NCBI RefSeq assembly: GCF_027172205.1 | Contig: NC_070614.1 | Coordinates: forward strand, 46,564,001 to 46,628,000 | Origin: Podarcis raffonei | Lineage: Eukaryota; Chordata; Lepidosauria; Squamata; Lacertidae | Reading direction: 5' to 3' | Length of the DNA: 64,000 bases | In this document: piece by piece, positions 54,099-64,000 of the stretch | How the letters are laid out: every line of letters begins with the position of its first letter | How positions within the stretch are numbered: position 1 is the first letter of the stretch | The notes under the pieces: model-generated | Seen by the model: the letters and a program-made list of their open reading frames with translations, nothing else | Database searches by the model: none | Told to the model about the DNA's origin: nothing | Translations under genes and position numbers: made by a program

Positions 54099-55863
54099 GG
54101 AAGGCTGTAGGGTGGTGAATTAGTGGCAGCAATGTTTGTAGTAGGTTGATGGCCCTTTCCTTTGGTACAAAGATATAGATCCCATCTTCCAACTGGCAAT
54201 ATCAAGGCAACCTACAACCTGTTATATGCCTACAGGAAAGCTGTATGTAGGACCTGAGTGCAGCAGCACCCAGAAAGCAGAGTGGTGGCTAAAAATTTCC
54301 TCACTGCCCTTTCAACTTATTACTTTTACAACCCCCCCCCAAAAAAAAACATTTTATGGCAGAAATCCTTAGCAATTTGGAATGGAATGGTAAACCTGCC
54401 ACCCACCCAACATGCCTTTACCTACCCTAAAAAGTCACTCATAAATCCTGCCTTTCCTGGGGGACAACTGATCTCATGAATAGGTATGTGTCCAGCCCTG
54501 TATAAATATCAGGAAAACAGACATTTAACTGCATAATAAGGGCTTTATCAGTGTGTGAGAGCATATCTATATATCTGTGTTTATCTGTTTGGCAGGACTA
54601 TTATTTTTAAAGGATCAAATTGATGTAGAAACAGAATTAAGGCATGTGAATGAGATGTGAGCCAAAATCCTATTTCGATTACATATAGTGCATCTATAAT
54701 ACTCCCCCCTCCCTCTCCCAAAAAAACACCCTCAGATTGAAGGGGAAAGACTTGAGGGGTGAATGTCAGCTATGCTCTTTTGAAGGAAGACAGCTGAAGG
54801 CAGCCCTGTATCAGGAAATGTTTAATGTTTGATGTTTTACAATATTTATATATGCTGTAAGTGACCCAGAGTGGCTGGGGAAACCCAGCCAAATGGGTGG
54901 GATATAAATATTTTTTTGTTGTTATGATTATTGTTACTATTACTATTTATAGAAGAATTTGACCACTTTTGCCATTATATTCATAGTATTTCCTCCCTTC
55001 TACCTGTGTTCCTTTAGGCACTGTGGCTGGACTCCAATTACACACTTTTTGAAATCTTAGAGCTCTCTCACAACAATTTGGGCAGGAAGGCTTCTATGTA
55101 CTCTGACTTCAAGCCACAAATGCCGTACATGGTAATTTTCTGATCTGAGCTCCGTGATGGTTAGCAAAGCTGTTGTAGCAATTTCCTGCCACAATCCCAT
55201 TGGCTCATATTGTGATTTTGGTAATCCAACCATTGTCACAGTGAAGTCAGACTCTCTTTCAGGGCAGAGGCAGTCACAATACAATGGACATGGTGAGATG
55301 AGGTATTACAGAGCCTGAGGCAAAGGGCAGGATGTCACCTTCCCTCCAGCTACAGAAACTGCCTATACGGTGGCATCTGACACTTACATCAACACTGGTG
55401 ACACAGTTAAGTCCTCTGCCAAACTTTAGCTGAAGGAATATATGGCAGGGCTTCTGGTATCCACAACTCTGTCCTCAACATTGCAGTAATACAGTTCATC
55501 TTCTGTTCCATAAGGTACGTAACTGCCTCACTCAGCCTAAGTTAGGACCGACCCTGGTGATGTGCAAATTCAGTAACTGTCTTCCTCGCACACTATCTTA
55601 CAAACACAGTTATTAAGTCTTCATTAAGTGGAAGTACTAACCATTTGTGTGAATGTCATTTACCAATAAATATTGGTGGTCCCAATTAATTTCTTTTCAG
55701 ATATGTTGTCAGACAAGGACTTTGCAAGTGATCAGTTCAGTGTTTGCATGTGTGCTTGACACTTTGCATGTGTGCTTTGGATAAAAATGGCACTTGTAAA
55801 TGGACATTTTCCCTCTATCTTTGCAGGTATGGTCAGTTGAATCCAGTTGTGTGAATTTCCACA

Positions 55864-56020
55864 GATTATTTAGCTCAGCTGGAAGAGCATGAGACTCTTA
55901 ATCTTAGGGTCTTGGGTTCAGGTCAAACACTGGGCAAAAGGATTTTTGCATTGCAGGTGTTTTGACTAGATGACCCTTGTGGTCCCTTTCAACTCTGTGA
56001 TTCTATGAATCCGAATCTGA
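55864..56020 (+). mobile_element. tRNA-Lys-headed SINE with CR1-like tail (unit IV)
   Basis: The best copy of this SINE: A box 'tagctcagctggaagagc', anticodon arm 'gactcttaatc', T arm 'gggttcaggtc', then 'actagatgacccttgtggtc' and 'gattctatgaatcc' as CR1-type tail. Confidence 0.75.
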
Positions 56021-56097
56021 GTCAATGTATAAAACAGGAGGCTGAACTATATGATTCTGTGGTCTGATCCAGGCAGGCTTGGCTTAACTTCATAATG

Positions 56098-56129
<32 letters not shown>

Positions 56130-56186
56130 GCTACTTATCTATACTCATCTTTTGCCAGCAGATAACTCAAGTCAAGTCAAGACTTT

Positions 56187-57149
56187 ATGGAGAACCAAAC
56201 AAAGATAAATGAATTTCTACTGCTGGGATTCACTGAGAATGGCAAACTAGAGATATTTTTCTTTGTCCTTTTCTTAATCATGTACCTGATGGCAGTAACG
56301 GGAAACATGATGATTATCACCATCACTCTCATGGATTTCCGCCTCAGGACACCCATGTATTTCTTCCTCCGGAATTATGCCATCTTGGAAATTGGATACA
56401 CCACTGCTGCCATCCCAAAGGCATTGTTCAACCTTGCATCTGGCAGGAAAACAATCTCGTATGCTGGATGTATAAGCCAATTGTTTTTCTATTTCTTCCT
56501 GGGCACCACAGACTTCTTCCTGCTGACCGTGATGTCCTTTGACCGATATGTGGCCATCTGCAACCCCCTAAGGTACACCACCATCATGAACGAGAGGTTC
56601 TGCACACTTTTGGTGCTGTTCTCTTGGATTGGGTCGCTTGCTGTGATTTTGGCTCAATCTCTGCTATATGTTCAATTTCCTGTTTGTGGCTCCAACATCA
56701 TTGACCATTTCTTCTGCGACAGCAAAGCATTACTCCATCTTCTCTGTGGTGACACACATTTCCTAGAGCTCTCCAGCTTTATTCTTTCGGTGTTTACGCT
56801 ACTGGGGACTTTAGCTATCACCGTTGTGTCCTATGTGAATATAATCTCAACTGTTCTCCACATCCCAAGTGCTGCAGGGAGGCAGAAGGCCTTTTCCACC
56901 TGTGCTTCCCACATCACCATTGTCACTGTCACCTATGGAAGCTGCATCTCTATGTACGTCATACCTGAGCGGGATGGTGGGCAAAACTTCAACAAGGTTG
57001 TGGCCATTCTTAACAATGTGGTTTGTCCTCTAATGACCCCCTTTGTGTACAGCCTGAGGAACAGGCAGGTCCAAGATGCTTTGAAAAATGCTTTTGCCTG
57101 CAAGCATGGATTTAATAAAATGCAGAGAAACTCATGCAGTTTGAAATGA
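56187..57149 (+). CDS. Olfactory receptor, class II, subgroup B (OR6C-like), unit IV
   Basis: 320 residues, intact. ENGKLEIFFF and KHGFNKMQ follow unit II; NMMIITI, SQLFFYF, NERFCTLL and VTYGSC follow unit III. LSSFILSVFTLLGTLAITVV in TM5 matches the inverted pseudogene (LSAFILSVFTLL) rather than the other intact paralogues (LSDFIISVFTVL). TM7 is TPFVY; the NQT sequon is present. The longest TAATGA-type microsatellite of the set precedes the acceptor. No upstream ATG in the short leader. AATAAA at 57221. Confidence 0.95.
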   Translation: MENQTKINEFLLLGFTENGKLEIFFFVLFLIMYLMAVTGNMMIITITLMDFRLRTPMYFFLRNYAILEIGYTTAAIPKALFNLASGRKTISYAGCISQLFFYFFLGTTDFFLLTVMSFDRYVAICNPLRYTTIMNERFCTLLVLFSWIGSLAVILAQSLLYVQFPVCGSNIIDHFFCDSKALLHLLCGDTHFLELSSFILSVFTLLGTLAITVVSYVNIISTVLHIPSAAGRQKAFSTCASHITIVTVTYGSCISMYVIPERDGGQNFNKVVAILNNVVCPLMTPFVYSLRNRQVQDALKNAFACKHGFNKMQRNSCSLK

Positions 57150-57419
57150 TTGAAGGAAGGGGGAGTTATGAACTGGTTGAAATAGACCCATAATACTTCT
57201 TATGGAGTTGCAGAAGCTGAAATAAATAGTTTTCTCATTAAAACAAAAGCTTTCACTGGTGTGGAAAACCTCTGAATTATCACCAGATCCTTCTTTCATA
57301 GTCAGAAAATCATAGAATCATAGTTTTAGGCAGTGTTATTTTTCTATAAAAATTAATGCCAGAACTCACCATGAACATCTCCCTTGCTCTCTTATAATGG
57401 CAATGGTGCCCACCTGAGA

Positions 57420-57868
57420 GGTGCCAGAACTGAGTTTTGATGAACTTTGGCTGACAAGGACCCTCGTACCTACGCGACCACCTCTCCTGGCATGTCCCAC
57501 AGAGGACCTTTCAGTCTTCAAATAAAAACATCTTGGAGATCCCGGGCCATAGGGAGGTTAGGCTGGCCTCGACCAGAGCCAGGGCTTTTTCAGCTGTGGC
57601 CTATATCTGGTGGAATGCTCTGTCACAAGAGACTTGACATCTTTCTGCAGGGCCTGCAAGAAGGAGCTGTACCACCAGGCCTTTGGCCAAGGCACAGTCT
57701 ATCCCCCTCTCTCCTTCTGTAATCCTCATAGAACTCTAACCCAATGGTTGCCATTAATTTGATTCTGAATTCATTTTAGAATGTATTTTAATTAATTGAC
57801 TATGTGATTTTATGTACACTGTACTATTTTTACTTGTTGTTACCCGCTCTGAGCCCGGCTTTGGCTTA
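57420..57868 (+). mobile_element. L2-type LINE 3' fragment (unit IV), cut by deletion
   Basis: Homologue of 21500-21975 lacking its AATAAA tail because of the deletion at 57868. Confidence 0.7.
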
Positions 57869-58446
57869 AGATTTTTGTGGAAATTGTGTTTTTATTCCTT
57901 TCACACATACCAATCATTGTATCTTTTTCAAGGAAGAACTCTTTACTGTAGAAGATTAAATAACCCTTTAAGTGCCACTAGGGGGCAGCAAATATAAGGA
58001 AACGCTATGCAGTTTTGTCAGCACAGCAACCACCTGAGCCAGGAAGCCTGTGCCCCTGTTCATATATTCTGCCAGGGTGGTTACAAGTCACTGGTCACAC
58101 CTATACCATACATTTAATGCACTCTTATACCATTTTAAAAACTATGGCTTTCCTCAAAGATTTCTGGGACCTGCAGTTTACTAAGGGTGCTGGGAACTGC
58201 AGCTCTGCAAAGGTTTTACTAGCAACCCTCATGCGACCTCCATTCTTGTGAAAACTGGGGCTTCTGGTTGGAATACCCTATTGTGAAAAGTCCAATTTGT
58301 GAGAGAAACAAATCACATAAAATGGGTCACCATGTGCTTCTAATGCATACACATTTTTGCCAGCATCTACACAACATTGTTGGCATTCAGAATCCCCCAC
58401 CCCCCATTCAATTTGGATTTACCTTTTCAGGGGGAATTCTAATAAA

Positions 58447-58447
<1 letters not shown>

Positions 58448-58482
<35 letters not shown>
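58448..58482. repeat. (CA)n microsatellite
   Basis: About 17 CA repeats just outside unit IV. Confidence 0.95.
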
Positions 58483-58488
<6 letters not shown>

Positions 58489-60240
58489 TATCTGAACAAC
58501 TCCTTTTGCAATACTAAGAGTTGTCTTCAAAGTTGGTCCTTCTCAGAGTAGACCCATTGAAATTAATATAGCTGCCAATTTAGACCAATTAATTTCAGTG
58601 TAGAACTTAGTTGGCTACAGCCCTAAGCTCACATCTGGAGGAACCCAAAAGAGGCTCCTATCAGGTATCCTGGTGAAAAAATAGTAAAAATGGCTGATCT
58701 GTTGTTAGATATGGTTGCTTGTTACAATCTGCTTCATTGGGTCAATGGTGGAGAAACTTGATGAGCTTTTCTCCCTCTCATAGTTTTCTCATGAAATCTG
58801 CCAGTGATAGCTACTGTGTGAAAAATCAGCTTTGGACGGGGAAAAGGCACTGGGAGGATGCAAGAAAACCACTCTAATGTCATACCCTCCAAATTTTGGA
58901 GATCTGATACCAGGGCGTGTGTCTTCTGGGATGCACTCCCAGGCAAGTCATGTGACCCATGCCTCACTGTACCCTGATAAAAGTGCTTTTTTGGGGGGTG
59001 AGACGGCGAGAGTTCGCAGCACGCAAAATGGCTGTTGTGATCTTGCATGGGGGGGGGGAGGGATGTCCCATTTTTTCTGGGACACACAACCGGTATGTGA
59101 TGTTCCGAAGGTAAATCTTAACGTGGAAAACCAGCTCCACAATCAAAATTTGATGAGGCCTAATTCAAACTGAACCTTCTGCTACAAACAACTTTGAGAG
59201 CAGCTAGCCTCTATTGAGTGCCTCAGCTTGTGCAGTCCTAACTGTGAACATAGGATGGAGCTGTGCCATTATGAAGATTGGGGGCAATTCAGAATTACGC
59301 CTTCCTTTATGTTGTCCCCTTTCCCATCTTGAAATGTATGTGTGTGTGTGGGAGAGAGAGAGGGAGGGAGGGAGGGAGGGAGGAAGATATGAACTGGATT
59401 GGACTTTACTTTTGAATGTTTGGCCCAATTCTTCTTGTTACCCGGTGCAGTGGAGACCAAAGGCTTGAAGAGGCTCTTAAGAGATGTAGCTCCGGGGAAG
59501 AGGGATTAATTGTTAAGCCACTCTGAGAACTGTAGCCCAGAATGGGGAATAGGAGTCACCTAACAACTCTCCTTGCCCTTAACAAACTACAGTTCCCAGG
59601 ATGCTTTTGGGGGAGCCATGGCTGCTTAAAGTGGTATGATACAGTTTGAAATGCATAGCGCAGATGGGGTCTAATTTAGGATGAGCACATGAAATCAAAC
59701 ATCCTAAAGCTCTTGATATGTGTATACATACACACACACACACACATTATATATGTATAATTTTATAGCAGGAGAAAAACCTGTTACTGCATTTACAGTA
59801 GGAGAAAAGTTAGCAAAATCCTTTTGACCATCTCCCCTGGCAGAAGTTTCAGACTGTGGAGCACTTTAATTAATTCAATAAGTTTTGTAGGCCTTTGGGG
59901 GTATCCTGCAGAAATGTGAACAAAATTAATCTATAGGCATGGGACTTAATCAGGCAACAAGGTTTCGAAGAGTTAGTAGCAAACTTTTTGTTCTCTTGGT
60001 ACATCAGGGGAAGCAGATAATGAGGTTGGTTTGGAAGGGGAAATCAATTAGCATTTGTTTTGCTAGCTGCACACTCATCAGAGAATGAGGCAGAAAAGTT
60101 TTGTGTGTGTTTGTTTTTAATTGAAAAGCAACTGACTTAGATTGTCCATCAAGAGTCAAGTGGTAAAGTGGAACATCAAACTAATTCATTTGTGATAAAA
60201 AGAATATACCCCCCCCCCCACAAAACCCAATGATTTAACA
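58483..60240. other. Gene-free stretch with simple repeats and a hAT-like palindrome
   Basis: A (GGGA)n run lies at about 59353-59383 and a (CA)n run near 59730. Bases about 59560-59690 ('actacagttcccaggatgct', 'cttaaagtggtatgatac') resemble a hAT-type MITE also present at the unit ends (near 22780, 52160 and 58100). No gene is seen. Confidence 0.45.
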
Positions 60241-60259
60241 TTCGCATAGGTAAAATCTT

Positions 60260-60470
60260 ATTCTATTTATTTTATTGTAAACATTATTGCATTTTATATC
60301 CCACATTTCCTCCAAGGAGCTCATTATTCTCCCCCTCCCCCTTTTCTCCTCACAAGAATCCTGTGAGGCGGGTTTGAGGAAAAGAGAGTGACTGATCTAA
60401 AGTCACCCAGTGATTTGGTCTTCCGGGTCCTAGTCTGGCCCTCTGACCACTGCGCCACCCATTAGCCACT
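60260..60470 (-). mobile_element. tRNA-derived SINE or L2-tail fragment
   Basis: 'ctccaaggagctcattattc', 'atcctgtgaggcgggtttga' and 'aaagtcacccagtgat' are the standard body of a reverse-oriented squamate tRNA SINE related to 11811. Confidence 0.6.
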
Positions 60471-60554
60471 AGCCGATGACTACTAGCCTATGATAGCACT
60501 CACCATAATGACTGTATGCTATCTCCAGGACCAGAAGCATCATGCTTCTGAATA

Positions 60555-60795
60555 CAGTGGTACCTCTAGTTACGAACTTAATTCGTTCCAGAGGTCCATT
60601 CTTAACCTGAAACTGTTCTTAACTATTGACGTGCTTTCACTAATGGGGCCTCTTGCTGCCGCTGTGCCGCCGGCACAAGATTTCCGTTCTAATCCTGAGG
60701 CAAAGTTCTCAACTCAAGGTAACTCTTCCAGGTTAGCGGATTCTGTAACCTGAAGCATTTGTAACATGAGGAGTTTGTAACTCAAGGTACCACTG
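60555..60795. mobile_element. Mariner-like MITE, complete
   Basis: Termini 'cagtggtacct' and 'aggtaccactg' are inverted and flanked by TA (60553-60554 and 60796-60797). 241 bp, with no transposase; the interior has 'ttcttaacctgaaactgttc'. Same family as the fragment at 42000. Confidence 0.88.
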
Positions 60796-60844
60796 TACCA
60801 GACATGGGGAGACAACTGTGAGAGAGGGATCATGGGCTTCATAA

Positions 60845-62030
60845 ATGAGTCTGGTTGACCACTGTGAGGAAGAGGATGCTGGAACAGATGGACCTTTGGT
60901 TCTGATGCAGTGGAGCTCTTTTTGTGTTCTTATGAATTCTCAAACATTACTAGAGAGAAGGATGCTTAAGTCTTACTCACTGAAGGGCCTATTTTTAAAA
61001 AACAAAACAATGGATAGCATACTTCTCTAGCAAATAGCTGAAATTTGGTTCTTCACACATAGTGCAAGATACACATAATCCTCCTGAGGAAAGCTTATGA
61101 TGAATATTGCTGTAAAAAAAACAAAACACCTTGGAGAGGTAAAGTCAGTAACCATGCAATGGGAAATAGGAATTAATTGACCATAGGACCTGAGATTCCT
61201 AATCTGAAAACTGCCCAAGCCACGTGAGCAACTGGCTACAATCCACAGGGAATATTTTCGCTTTCCAATGCAGGAGGCAATACACCTCTGATTCCCAGAC
61301 ACTGGGAATCACAACTGGGGACCGGGGGTGCCCTACTTCTGCATCCAAGCCCCCCCCCCAATAAAGGCTGCCTCGCTTGCTAGCTGCGGAGGGCGGCGCT
61401 GAACTCCTCTTTCAGAGGCAATACTGCTGCCATCTGCTGCCTTTTCTCATTGACTTTGTGGGTTCCCTGCCCCCACAATTATATTATTGTGGGTGCCCAA
61501 GCACCCCTGGCTCCCTGGATTTGGCTCCTATGTTGGGGAGAGTGCTGTTGTACTCAGGTCCTGTTTGGGGGCTCCCTGTGGGCACTTGTTTGGTCACTGT
61601 GAGTACTGGGCTAGATGGGCCATTGGCCTGGTCCATCAGGTCTCTTCTTATGTTCCTCTTCATACATAGCAATAGTTCTCAGATTGGTGGGGGTGAGAAA
61701 GCAAGGGCAGGTGAAATAGACATGTATGGAATGTCAACTGCGTTTTCTATAAATACAAACAGTGAAACACAGAAGTAACTTCCATGAATTCTGGTCACGG
61801 CCACTGCTTTGGGCGGTTTCAATAGGGTTTTAGACAAATCCATGGAGGATAAATTCTATCAATGGCTGCTGGGTCCACAAAAGCCAAATTTCCAGAGGCA
61901 GTGTGCCTTCATCGTTACGTTCTTATGGGTCTCCTTGAGCCACCTCATTGGCCATTGAGGAATGTAGAATGCTGGAGCAGATGGATATTTGGGCTTGATC
62001 CATCAGAGCTCTTATGTTCTTATAGAATCT
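60845..62030 (+). mobile_element. Three CR1-type LINE 3' scraps
   Basis: 'gctggaacagatggaccttt' (about 60880), 'gggctagatgggccattggc' (about 61610) and 'gctggagcagatggatattt' (about 61975), each ending in a '(t)cttatgttctta'-like string, are decayed copies of one widespread CR1-type 3' end. The segment 61790-62030 also has 'agacaaatccatggaggata' from the same 3'UTR. The sequence between them is unassigned; no gene. Confidence 0.6.
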
Positions 62031-62709
62031 GTCCAGGTTAGGGGAATTTCACCTTGCCATTGACCCACTTGCTCTGTTCACCCAGTGACAATGTTGTACG
62101 GATGCAACAGCTGACAGTATACTGTGAAGCAAAGGACTCACAAAAAGATATTAGATAACAGGAGTGGAAAATATGAAAGGTGATCCTGCATTGAGAAGCA
62201 TCAAAGTTGAGCCTTCATTGGGCTAAACGACCTCCAAGATCCCTTCCAATATTTCAGTGTCTTGTATTTTTCACTAATCTGAAAATGTCATTAGCTTCAG
62301 TCTTTGTTTGCTCTCTAAAAATATGAGATCAACAACAACAACAACAGGTTTCTGCAATCTGCTTTACCATTTTGAGGCTCTTGGGCCTATTTTCAGACCA
62401 TGTGGTTGCCGTTCTGAAACAACCACCTGTGGTTCTACACCAGCTTCCACTTCATTTGAATGCTGAATGCCGGAAGAACGGTAGCAGCTGAAACTGAAAA
62501 GCTTTGAAGCGTGGCCACCCATGAATGTTCAGCAAAGTGGCAAACCCCCAACTAAACTTCCAGATGTCATCTGGCTTGTTTGGAGCACTGGATGTAATGA
62601 CATAATTTTAGAAAAAACGCAAGGTAGTCCTCTTGATAGACTGCACTGGAAAGCTACACTGAATCCAGAGAGACAGGAGGAAATTAGGGGTTTCAAAGAA
62701 AGACCTGCA

Positions 62710-63250
62710 GACATCTGGTCTAATTGCAATGCACTCTATGTGGAGCTACCCTTGAAAACTGTCTGGAAGCTGGGGCAAAATGCTTCTGTTGGGGCAGAAT
62801 GCTTCTTCAAGGAAATGGGACAATTTATCACAGGTCCTTCAAGCAGTACACTTCTATGTGCTACTGGGCCTGATTAAAAGTTTCAATACTAGAGTTCAAA
62901 TGGCTCAGGGCCCAAGTTCACAGCCCTTGATGTACAAAACCCCTAACAAGTTGGGTCCAGGATAGCTTTAGGACCACCTGATCCCTTCACTCAAACATAT
63001 ATCACTGAGATATGTTTAAGGAATACTGTTAACTGAATGCATCCTTGAAAAACCGAGCATCTAGCATAGCTGCCCCAGCAATGTGGAATGTCTTCCTGAT
63101 GGCAATCTTCCAGGCACCCTCATTTGATACTTCCAGATGCCTTCTGAAGACATCCATGTGTCTACAGCTCTTTTGAGTTGCATGGATTCTATGTGAATGG
63201 CTGGTGCCTTTCAGTTCCCTCCATTGCTTTTATATTGTTCTTATTGTGTT
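62710..63250 (+). mobile_element. L2-type LINE 3' fragment, old
   Basis: SNCNALYVELPLKTVWKL recalls the L2 motif DYCNALYxGLP, followed after breaks by NKLGPG and, later, AMWNVFL in place of LWNALP. Strongly decayed, unrelated in position to the OR units. Confidence 0.65.
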
Positions 63251-63254
63251 ATTT

Positions 63255-63420
63255 ACTGCATTTATGTCCTATCTTCTTGTCCAAGGAGCTCAAAGCAGCT
63301 TACATAATCCTCATCCTCTTCATTTAATTCTCACAATAACCCTGAGAGGTAGGTTAGGCTGAGAGGAAGTGCTCTCTCATGTCCTAATCCAGCTCTCTAA
63401 CTACTGCACAACATTTTCTC
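63255..63420 (-). mobile_element. tRNA-derived SINE fragment
   Basis: 'gtccaaggagctcaaagcag' and 'ctgagaggtaggttaggctg' match the reverse body of the 11811-type SINE. Confidence 0.55.
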
Positions 63421-63519
63421 TTTTTATATTTGCCATACACCACTTAAATATTTTCTGTATGAGGTCATGGTATAGAAATATTTGTAAAAGTAAAAAGTAA
63501 TACTCTCCAACCCCTACTT

Positions 63520-64000
63520 TGATATATACCACTCTATTCTGCCTTGGTCAGACCATACCTGAAGCACTGTATCCAGTTCTGGGTGCCACAATTTAAGGAG
63601 GATATTGATAAGCTTTAACGTGTGCAGAGGAGGGCAACCAAGATGATCAAGGGTCTGGAAACCAAGCTTATGAGGAACGGTTAAAGGAGCTGGGACAAGA
63701 GGAGACAAAGAGGAGATACGATAGCCATCTTCCAATATCTTAAAGGGTTGTCACATGGAAGAGGGAACAATATTGTTTTCTCTTGTTAAAGAGGGTAGAA
63801 CCTGAACCAATGGCTTCAAGTTAGAAGAAAGGAGATTCAGAATAAACATTAGGAATAGCTTTCTGACAGTAAGAGCTATTTGACAGTAGAACAGACTCCA
63901 TCAGAAGGTGGTGAACTGTCCTTGGAGGTTTTAAAGCAGAGGTTGGATGGCCATCTGTCATGGATGCTTTATCTGAGATTCAGTTGAAGGTTGACATTGA
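63520..64000 (+). mobile_element. CR1 LINE 3' part, running off the window
   Basis: 'agaggagggcaaccaagatg', 'cttatgaggaacggttaaag' and 'gaggttttaaagcagaggtt' are typical CR1 RT-end and 3'UTR sequence in the sense direction. Its frame is broken. Confidence 0.75.

Larger units (their letters stand above)
52343..58289 (+). repeat. OR duplication unit IV
   Basis: Fourth unit, of about 5.9 kb, joined head-to-tail to unit III. It includes a tRNA-like SINE near 52700-52790, the conserved block, the A-type pseudogene, an L2-tail scrap (about 54850-54945), the unidentified segment (55015-55430, one stop), a tRNA-Lys-headed SINE (55864-56020) and the B OR. An L2 fragment then stops at about 57868; from there a deletion removes the OR tail relic and joins 'ggctttggct' to 'taagatttttgtgg'. 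Groups with unit II. Confidence 0.87.

Noticed and set aside
59214-59468. 84-codon frame with charged repeats
   Set aside because: It is driven by a (GGGA)n microsatellite.
61377-61778. 133-codon frame
   Set aside because: It runs through a CR1-type 3' end and shows no recognisable protein features.
62521-62877. 118-codon frame as a possible gene
   Set aside because: It overlaps an old L2 3' fragment (NALYVELPLKTVWKL) and has no other support.

Overview
The window looks like germline DNA of a squamate reptile, most likely a lizard. The reasons are intact single-exon olfactory receptor (OR) genes, two Sauria SINEs with the BovB-type tail, abundant L2/CR1-clade LINEs, Tc1/mariner-like MITEs and a Penelope-like element. 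It cannot be assigned to a species from sequence alone. The locus is an OR gene cluster. I found no host gene other than ORs and OR relics.

Layout. 1-16.7 kb: two intact class II ORs of one subgroup ('A', OR11/OR6-like; 2187-3134 and 10625-11569). Between and after them lie SINEs, MITEs and a duplicated upstream segment (8.3-10.4 kb and 13.7-15.2 kb) that keeps a 23-nt putative 5'UTR exon. An inverted pair of Penelope-like fragments, each with a hammerhead ribozyme core, closes this part. 16.7-36.2 kb: two tandem units (I and II) of about 6 kb. Each holds a dead, 5'-truncated A-type OR, an unidentified conserved segment, an intact 'B' OR (OR6C-like, 320 aa) and LINE debris. Units I and II also carry a relic of a B-type OR tail. 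In unit II that tail relic is split by a nearly full-length L2-type LINE (28764-35135), which has six TATA-bearing 125-bp promoter monomers and itself carries a 2.2-kb nested element that looks like a half-L1. 36.2-46.4 kb: a spacer with a solo retroviral LTR, one intact OR of a third subgroup (39178-40131), a broken Ty1/copia-type fossil, an inverted B-type OR pseudogene and a diverged tandem repeat of about 595 bp that matches nothing I recognise. 46.4-58.3 kb: two more units (III and IV); unit IV has lost the tail relic. 58.3-64 kb: repeats only.

History read from the copies. Units I and III share diagnostic differences, as do II and IV, so a two-unit block was duplicated as a whole. Inside the B OR coding sequences the pairing changes to I+II against III+IV, and short tracts match the inverted pseudogene. 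That pattern suggests gene conversion. All seven intact ORs lie on the + strand and each can be read as one coding exon with a splice acceptor or leader-like sequence just upstream. They are expected to encode seven-transmembrane odorant receptors coupled to G protein in olfactory neurons.

Most notable points: the conserved Asn of the NPxxY motif is Thr or Ser in all four B receptors; hammerhead ribozymes in the Penelope copies; the L2 promoter array with a nested half-L1-like insert; a fold-back rearrangement with 21-bp perfect arms; and an orphan microexon.
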